The notes under the pieces were generated by a model. That model had not been told where the DNA came from. It did not search any database and worked only from the letters and a program-made list of their open reading frames with translations. Shown here one piece after another: positions 51,301-60,300 of a stretch of DNA of 64,000 nucleotides. The stretch lies in assembly GCA_965199555.1 (NCBI GenBank), contig CBDASJ010000020.1, forward strand, positions 62,001 to 126,000, given 5' to 3'. Made by a program: the position numbers and the translations under genes. Within the stretch, counting starts at the first letter, position 1. Every line of letters begins with the position of its first letter. This DNA is from LMUY01 sp965199555 (lineage in GTDB: Bacteria > Pseudomonadota > Alphaproteobacteria > Acetobacterales > Acetobacteraceae).

Positions 51301-54300
51301 AGCTGCGGCTGTCGACCAGCCCGGCCGGCCCATACAGCGCCCAGACCAGATTGCCGTCATAGCTCAGCGCGTCCGGGTAGAGCAGCGTGCCCTGGGTCAG
51401 CGTGAAGGTATGGATGTCCCGCTGCCCCGGCTCCGCCACCGTGCCGGTGAAAGCCTGCCCGAGGGTGAGCGGGGCCACCCGGTCGCTGGCGTCCACCAGG
51501 TTGAAGCTGATCGTCTTGGGCCCGGTCTCGTAACGCTGGCCCTCCACTTCCAGCAGGTAGGTGCCGGTGGTGGACAGGCGCAACGGCCCGATGTTGTCGA
51601 TGTAGTTCGGCCCGGTGACGAGGTTGCCGTTGGGGTCGAGGATGCGGATAAAGACGTCCGGGCGGTCGCCCATGTTGTCCAGAAACGCGACCTGCCCGGC
51701 GGTGGCGGCAAAGCTGAACAGCGCTGTCGCGTTGCCGGGGTTGAGCGTCACTTGCAGCGGCGGGTCGTTGACCGTGCCGAGGCTGATGGCAGCGGCCGTG
51801 CCCGTATCAAGCAAATGGAAGCCGAACGCCCCTGTTTGCCCATACTGCCGCGACACGCTGACGACGTAGTGGCCGGCGGGCAGCGTCAACAGGTTGGTGC
51901 CACCCCGGTCCCCGCTATCCGAACTGTACAATTGGCCGGACGCGGCCGTACCGGCAGGCCCCGAAATGGAATACAGGAAGTTGTTGGAATCGCTCGTCAG
52001 GTTGTCGAACACCACCTGCGTGACCGCCGCGAGATCGAAGGCGTATGTCTCGACCGCGTTCGGCACCAGGATGGAGCCGGTGACGGACTGCCCGAGCGTG
52101 ATCGGCTGTGCCGGATCGCTGCCGGCCACCGCATTGATCGCGATGTTGTCGACGCTCTGGTTCGCGGTGTCGTAGCGGTTGGCGCCGCCCACGGCGACCC
52201 GCGAGGCTTCCAGAGCGTAGCCGCCCACGAACAGGTTGCTGACGGCGGTGAACGCCGTGCCGCCGCGTGGCGTCAGCACCACCGTCACCAGGGCGCCGCC
52301 ATCCGTTTGCGAGACCGTGATGGTCGCGTGGACCGGGCTGCCGCTGCCCAGATCGACGCTGGCCGGGGACACGAGCTGCTGCGACACCAAGCCGCCGCCG
52401 CTGCGAATGGCGATGTGGTTGCTGGACCCATCGCCGCCGTAATCGTTGTTGGTGTCGAAGGCGATGGCCAGCGAGTTGGCCAGCCCGGCATTGCTGAACA
52501 AGTTCCCGCCGGGGCCGCTGTTGCCCCAGGTGGCGGCGTCCAGCAGGGCCACGACCAGGCTGGAGTCGCGGTTGCCGCCTGCCTGGTTGATCGTGAAGTC
52601 CAGATCGACGGTGACCTGTTGCAGCGGGCCATCCGTCGTGACCGGGAAGAACGCCGCGTTGTTCTGTAGCTGGTCACCGCTTGCCGTCAGTTGCAGGGCG
52701 GTGCCGGTGGCGCCCGGCACCAGAACCGCGGCAGGGCCGGATACGTTGGCCAGGGCGTATGGCAGCAGCCCGGGCGTGTCGAAATCCTGCGCCGTCTGGC
52801 CGTTGGCCGACTGGACGGGAACGCTGCCGATCGTGAAGCCGTAGCTGGCGCCCCCGGTCTGCCCCGGCGCACCTTCCACCAACAACGTGTAGGTGCCCGC
52901 CTCCAGCGTCAGCGGTCCGCTGTCGGCCAGGCCGTTCGGGCCGAACACCAGGTTGCCATGCGGGTCCATCAGCCGCCACACGGTGCCGCTGCTGCTGTTG
53001 CTCGTCGCCACGAAATCCACCCGCTCCCGCGCCGTGGCGGTGAACAGGTAGACGTTGGTGTCCGCGCCACCGTCGCCCAGCGTGCCGGCAACGGGCGTAT
53101 CCGCCGCCACCGCCGTGCCCGCGGCCACGTCCAGCATGCGGAAAGCATAGCTGCCGGTCGTGTCGCCGCTGGATTGCACCGTCAGCGTGTACTGGCCGGC
53201 CGGCAGTTCCAGCACCGTGCCCCCGCCGATGTTGCCGCCATCGGACGAGTTGAAGCCGCGCCCGCTCACAACCGCGCCGTTCGGCCCGGTCAGCGTCCAA
53301 ACGAACTGGTTGTTCGCCGTCAGGCTGTCGAACACGAGCTGGCCGGGCGCGGACAGCGCGAACGTATAGGCGTTGGCTCCCGAGGCGACCGCGATCGTGC
53401 CGTTCACCGTTTGCCCAAGCGTCAGCGCCGCCGTGATGGTGGGCGAGATGATCGGGGTGAAGCTGTAGCTGCTGCGGCCGGATTGGTTGGCGCGCCCTTC
53501 CACCAGGATCGTCCAGGTGCCGCTTTCCGTCAGCGTCACCGCGGTCTGGTTGAAGCTGCGCGGGCCGCCGAGCTGCTGGCCGTCCGGCCCGACCAGCCGC
53601 CACGACACCTCCCCGTTGGCGCCGTTCGCGTCGAAAAAGAACGGGTCGCCGGCATTGGCCGTGAAGCTGTAGACCGCTTCGCGATCCGCCGGCTCCAGCA
53701 CGCCGGTCACGGCGCTGCCCAGGGTCAGCGGCGCGGCCGCGGCGTCGATGTCGAGCAGGCGGATGTTGTAGGCGCCCTGCCCCGCCCCGTCGGCCGATAT
53801 GGTGAAGGTGTAGCTGCCGGGCGGCAGGGTGATCACCCGGTTGTAGCCGTTGTCGTAGCCGTTGGTTTGCGTCAGCAGGTTGGTCGCGATCTGCCCGTAC
53901 GGCCCGCTGACCGTCCAGCGTAACGCGCCGTTGCCGCTGAGGCTGTCCACCACCAGCCGCGTCATCTGCGTGACGGTGAAGGTGTACGCGTCCTTTTCGC
54001 CGGGCCGTTGCAGATTCCCGGTGATGCCGTCCGTGTTGGTGCTGACCAGCGTTGCCTGGCCGCCGGGCGCCGCGATGTTGGCGCTGGTGCTGCCGCTGCC
54101 TTCCGTGAACGGCAGGTCCAGCACCAGCCCGGCGCTGTTGGCCGCGGGCGGAGTGGCGATGTCGGCCGCCAGCGCGGCGCCGCTGAGCGCCACCGACCAC
54201 AGCCGCACGTTGCCGATCGCCCCGGTCAGCCGGCTGTAGCCAGGGCTCGACTCGTTGGTCGCCCCCAGCACCAGTGGCCCGACCGCCACCACACCTGGCG

Positions 54301-57300
54301 CGGTGCGGATGCCGGTGGAGGCGACCTGCACGCCGTTCACGAACAGGGACATCACGCCGGCCGTGCGATCGATCACCAGGCCCAGCGTGTAGACGGTGCC
54401 GACGCCGATCAGCCCGCCATTGCTGCGCACGCCGATGTCGCCAAACGCGTCCTGCGCCGTGCCGACCACCGAGCCGTCATTGGCCACATACAGCCCGTAT
54501 GCGCGCAGCGAGCCGTCGCTGCTGACATCCGTCGCGATCGGGACGTAGCTGTTGTCGAGCCGGTCCAGCCGGACCGTCGCTTCCAGCGTCAGGCTGCCCG
54601 TTTGCTGCGTCACCGGGCCGGCGGGCACGTCCACCTCGTCCGCGCCCGTCAGCGTCAGCCCGGTGCCCGGCGTCCGCAGACCGCCCCAGATCGGGCCGGG
54701 GCTCGGGTTGGGCGCCCCAATCGTCAGCGTGGCAGCGCGGGTGACAACCGTGTCGAGCGCGAAGCCGATTTGCAGCGGGCCGGAGCGGTCATAGGACCGC
54801 CCTTCGATCAGCACCGTGTAGCTGCCGGTCAGCGACAGCGTCGGGATGTCCGTGTGCGGGTCGAACGACGCCGGGCCGTAGAGCTGACGTCCCAGCGGGT
54901 CGAGGATGCGGACCGACACATCGCCCGACCCGACCGGGTTGTTCAGCGGGTCGAACAACAGGGTGGTGCCCGCTGTGCCTTGGAAGGTGAAGGCCTGCGT
55001 CGCGAAGCCGGCTGGCAGGGTGAAGTTCACCGCCGTGTTCAGCGGCATGGTGGCCGCCTCCGACAGGTCCAGCAGGCGGAACGCGTAGCTGCCGGTCGCC
55101 GGGTTGTTTGAACTGACCGCAAGCGTGTAGGCGCCGGCCGGCAGCGCCAGCACGGGATTGTCGTACAGGTCGAGGCTGTCGGAGCGATCGATCTGCCGGG
55201 TGATGCTGATGCCGTTCGGCCCGGTCAGCGTCACGTTGAAATTGTCGTTGTCCGACAGCCCGTCGATCACCAGCCTCGTGGCTTGCGCCAGGGTGAAGGT
55301 GTAGCGGTCCGTTTCGAACGGGGTGGCGATGCGGCCTTCCACCACGTTGTCCAGCCCGCCAAACTCATGCTGAACCGTGCCGATGGCCGCGTTGGGGCCG
55401 CGGTCGGCGACCGTCGCGCTGCCGCTCGGCTCGTTCAACGGCAAATAAAGCGCCAGCCCGGCTTCCGTGCCGGCCAGGGCGGTGGTCATGTCGCCGGCGA
55501 TCTGCGCCTGCGTGCGCGCTACCGTCCACAGCCGCACGTCGTCCAGCCCGCCTTCGAACGCGGCGGTGCCTCCGTTCGTCAGGCTGGGCGGCGGCGCCAG
55601 ATAGAACGCACCGCCGGATGCGGCCGGGTTGAAGCTGCCGTAGCCCTGCTGCGCCATCTGCACCCCGTTCAGGTACAGCGTCATCTGCCCGCTGCCCGGG
55701 TCCAGCGTTGCGGCAACGTGCGTCCAGCTTCCGGTCGGGACCACGCCGTAGTTCGTGTACAGCCGATAGCTGTTGGAACCGTCGCTGATGGCGAACACGA
55801 TGCGGTCGCCGTTGTCCAGGTACAGCGCGTAGCTGGGCTGCCCGGCCGGCGACACCTTGGCCAGGATCGGCAGCAAGGGGGATTGGATCTGGTCCGGGTT
55901 GATCCATGCCTCGACCGTGAAGGCAGTGCCGAGCTCGGTGGCCGGGCCGTCCTGCACGGAGATGGTGTCCTGCCCGGTGAAGGCGAGGCCCGTGCCGACC
56001 TGCCCGGGCACGGAGAACGGCCCGTGCGCGCTGCTCAGCCCCGCCAAGGCAACGGTTGGCTGCGGCACGGTGGTGACGGAGACGGTGAACGGGTTGCTTC
56101 CCGCGCCACTATACACGTCGCCTTCGACCAGCAGGTAGTATCGGCCGGTGGCACCCGGCGTGAACAAGCGCATGCCCGCCGCTTGCGGCCCCCACACCTG
56201 GCCGCCGAACGGGTCCAGCAACCGGAACGACAGGAGGTTGTTCGGATCGGTGGTGGACAGGTCCAGCGGCACACCGGCCGTGGCGTCGAACGTGTAGATC
56301 GTCGTGGCGTTGCCCGGCGTCTCCGCCCCGCTGACGGTGGTGCCCGCTGGGAGTGCCGTGGCACCGGCCAAGTCCAAAAGGCGAAAATCGAATGCGGCGC
56401 CATTGTCGGACGTGATCGTCAGCACGTAGCTGCCGGACGCCAAGGTCAGCACCGGGTCTCTGCCCAAGTAGCTGGCGTCAGACCCATCGAAGTTGTTGCC
56501 CGTGTAGAAGCCGTCCGGCCCGGTCAAGGTCCAGTGGAGGCTGCCATTGTTCGTTAGGCTGTCGAAGACGAGCTGCTGCCCGGCCGTGGCGGTCAGCGCA
56601 TAGCGTGCCACGCTGTTGCCATCAGCCAACGTCCCTGTCTCGCGCGTGCCGGGAGTGATCGGTGTGGGCGCCGGGTCCTCGAAGGCGACGATGCTGTAGT
56701 TCACCGACCCAGCCGGGCCGTCGCCATACGCCAGCCGCCCTTCATACAGAATCGTGTAGGTGCCGGTGGTCGGAACCGCGAAGGACAGGGTGTTGTTCGA
56801 TCCTTGCCAGTTCGCCAGCGGCTTGCCGGACGGATCCAGCACCAACAGCCCCTCGCCGCCGTAGTAATTGGCGTAGCCTTGCAGGCGCAACTGCGTCCCG
56901 GCCTGCGCCGCCACCGTGTAGACGGCGATGCTGGTCTTCGGCGTCAGCGTCGCATTGACCGTCGTGCCTGGCGTCAGCGCCGTGGCCGAGGCCAGGTCCG
57001 TCAGCGCGAAGCCGTATCCGGTCGGGTTCGACCGGTCCGTGCTGCTGATCGCGACCGTATACGTGCCGGCGGTGAGCGTGAACACCGGCGAGCCCGACGG
57101 CAGGTTGGTCAAATCGCTCAGGTTGCGGGTGAACAGCGGGCCGCCCGGGCCGCTCAGCGTGATCTGCGCGTTGTTCAGCGTGGCGCTGCTGAGCACGAAG
57201 CGGCCTGCGGTGCCGACGGTGAAGGTGTAGCGGTTGGTCTCGCCCGGCACGGCGATCGTGCCTTCGGTGTCGGTGCCCAGCGCCAATGCCACAGGCGCGG

Positions 57301-60300
57301 GGTCGGCGATCGGGGTCAGCGCCAGGCTGTAATCCGCGCTTCCGCTGGTATACGGGTTGCCGCTCAACAGCAGCGTGTAGCGCCCGGCGGTGCCGACCGT
57401 CAGGATCGAGTTGCCGAGCCCTCCCTGCTGCACCGCGCGGCCATACGGGTCCAGCAGGGTGTAGGACAGGTAGTTGTCGTTGCTCGCAGCCAGATAGATG
57501 TTCGTGCCAGCCGCGGCGTCGAATGCGTAGGCGACCTGGCCCACTGACGGGGTGAGCGTCGCGGACAGCGTGCTGCCATCGGTGGGCAGCACCGCGGCCG
57601 GCGCGCGGAGGTCCAGCAGCTCGAACGCATAGTTGGTGCCGGGGGAACCGGTCACCTGCAACTGGTACGTGCCGTCCAGCGGCAGATCGATTTCCTGCGG
57701 AGAGCCCGTGAACGATTGGGGCGCGACCTCCTGCCCGCGTGGGCCGGTGATTGACCAATTCGCGGCGTAGTTCACCCCCGACAGGTTGGCGAAGGACAAG
57801 CGTGCCCCGGCCGCGACGGTGAAGGTGTAGTCCGCGGGACCGCCGTTGCCGTCCAACGTGCCGCTGACGGCGTTGTTGAGCGCGATCGGCGTTCCGCTTG
57901 CCGCCGCCGGCGCGCTGTGGCTGTCCAGGCTGGAGGTGAACTGTAAGGTCGGCGCCGAGCCATCATAGGCGGAGCCTTCGACCGACAGCAGGTAGGTTCC
58001 GGTGGCGGACAGCGCCACCCCCGTTTGGTCATACGTCGCCGTCGGGCCGAACACCGGCCGGCCGTAAGGGTCCAGCAGGCGCCAGGTCGCAGCACCGGCC
58101 CCGGCGCCGACCTGGAAAGACACGGTGTCCCCCGCCTGCGCATCGAAGCGGTACAGCAGGTTGCCACCGGGCTGGTCCACCGCCGCGGTCACGCTGTCGC
58201 CCAGGGCGAAGGCGGTGGCAGCGGCGGCGTCCAACAGGCGGAAGCTGTAGGCGCCGGTGCTCGCACCCTGGCCGTTGATGGTCAGCGTGTAGCGGCCCGC
58301 CGGCAGCACCAGCAGGTCGCTGCCGGTCGAGTTCTGCCCGTCGGTCGACAGCAGGCCTTGGTTCGACACCTCCGTGCCGCGCGGCCCGGTGAGCGACCAT
58401 TGCAGACCGTTCGCCGCGGCCAGCGTGTCGAACGCCAGTTGGGTCGGGCCGCCCAGGGTGAAGCTGTAGGCCGCCGCCTGGCCGGGCGCGGCGATGCTGC
58501 CGCTTTGCGTCGCGCCGGGCACGAGGGTGTTGCTGGCCACCGTTCCCGTGACCAGCCGCACGCTGTAGCTCGCCTCCGCCGTGGCGCCGACGGAGCCCTC
58601 CAGCGCCAACGTGTAGGTGCCGGTGACCGGGGCCGTGATGCCGCCCTGGTCGCGCAACTGACCCAAATCGTCCAACAGCGCGCCGCTGGGCGCATACAGC
58701 CGCGCCGTGATGCCGCCCGTCACCGACAGGGCGTTCAGGAAATACGTCTGCCCGGCGGCCAGGGAGAAGTTCAGCAACTGCGTGGACGTCCCGGGCAGGT
58801 TGCCCAGCGTCGCGTTCAACCCGTTGCCGCTGCTGTCCGCCAGCGTCAGCCCGGACGCCTCGTCGAAATGGTAGACGGCGACCAGGCCGGGCTGGGCCGC
58901 CGCCTCCGTCGTGCTGGCCGCGCCGATCGTCGCGGCGTTGCGGGGGGTGTTCCAGACCCGGACTTCGTCCAGTTCGCCCACCCAGCCATTGTTCCCGGCC
59001 GGATCCGACGCGCCGAGCGTCAGCCCGTTGCCGTCATAGGTCGCCGGGCCGGCAAAGGCCCCGTCCGCCACGTCCACGCCGTTGACCACCAGCCGCATCG
59101 TCGTGCCGTCGAACGTGCCGGCGACATGCGTCCACACCCCCTGCTGCACCGCGGTCGGCGCTTCCACGACCACGCCGTCCAGATCGAACTGCAAGTGGCC
59201 GTCGCCGCCCACCAGCAGGGCGTAGCCGCTGCCGGGGGCGCCCTGACGCAGGATGGTGGCCGGCGCCGGCTGGTTGAACGCCGGGTTGACCCAGGCCTCG
59301 ACCGTGAACACCTGCGGTTGCAGCAACGGGCTGCCGGGCACGGTGGCGGCGACGGCTGCGTCGCCGAAGCTGATGGAGCGATCGGCCGCCGGGCCGGTCA
59401 GTGGCGCCCCCGCGCCGCCATGCAGGGAGGCAGCGGCAGCCCCGGCATCGTCGATCGTGCCGGACAGCACCGCGTCGTTCGCCACGGTCGGCGCGGCGCC
59501 CATGTCGAGCAGGCGGAACGCGTATGGCCCGGTCGCGGCGTTCACCCCCGCGACCGTCAGGTGGTAGTTGCCGGGATTGAGGTTGACCGCGCTGCTGCCA
59601 CCCACCTCGTCCCCATCGGCGCGGCTCAAGGCTTGCTGGCTGACGATGTCGCCGGACGGGCCGGTCAGCGTCCAGGTGACGTCGCCACGGTTCGACAAGC
59701 TGTCGAACAGCACGTTCGTTGGCTGCGCCACGCTGAAATCGTATTCATCCGCATGGCCCGGTGTCAGCAGGTTGCCGGCGGTGGTCTGCCCCAACGTCAA
59801 CGGCGCCGTCGTCTTGGTGACCGGATAGACGGTGAAGCTGAAGGGGGCCGGCATCGTTTGGTTGACGTTGCCTTCCACCATCACGGTGTAGGTGCCGCTG
59901 CGTTCCAGCGTGGCGGTGTTCGGGTCCGAGCCGAGCCCGTTCGGCCCGAATACGCTGGTGTTTTCCGGGCCTACCACCCGCCAGAAGGTGGATTGCGGCG
60001 ACAGCGCGTGGCTGTCGAAGAACACCTGCTGCCCGGCCGTGCCTGTAAACTGGAACAACTCGGTGCTGTCGCCTGGGTTCAGCGTTCCCGTGACGGCCTG
60101 GCCCGGCGTGATGGGCGTGGCGGCCGCGAGGTCGAGCAGGTGGAAGTCGTAGCCCCCCGTGGCAGTGCCGTTGCCCGACACGCTGAGCGAGTAGTTGCCC
60201 GGCACCAGGCTGAGCGTGGCGGTGCCCGCCTGCCCGTTCGCGTCCGAGTTCTGGAAGGAACGGTGATCCACCACCGTCCCCTGCGGCCCTTGCAGCGTCC

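Noticed and set aside
21956..59000. Very long open frames on the plus strand opposite the giant gene (for example 32042-36814 and 46004-52669)
   Set aside because: They are rich in Arg, Gly, Gln and His, lack folds or motifs, and mirror the third-position GC bias of the real gene. Typical shadow frames in GC-rich DNA.
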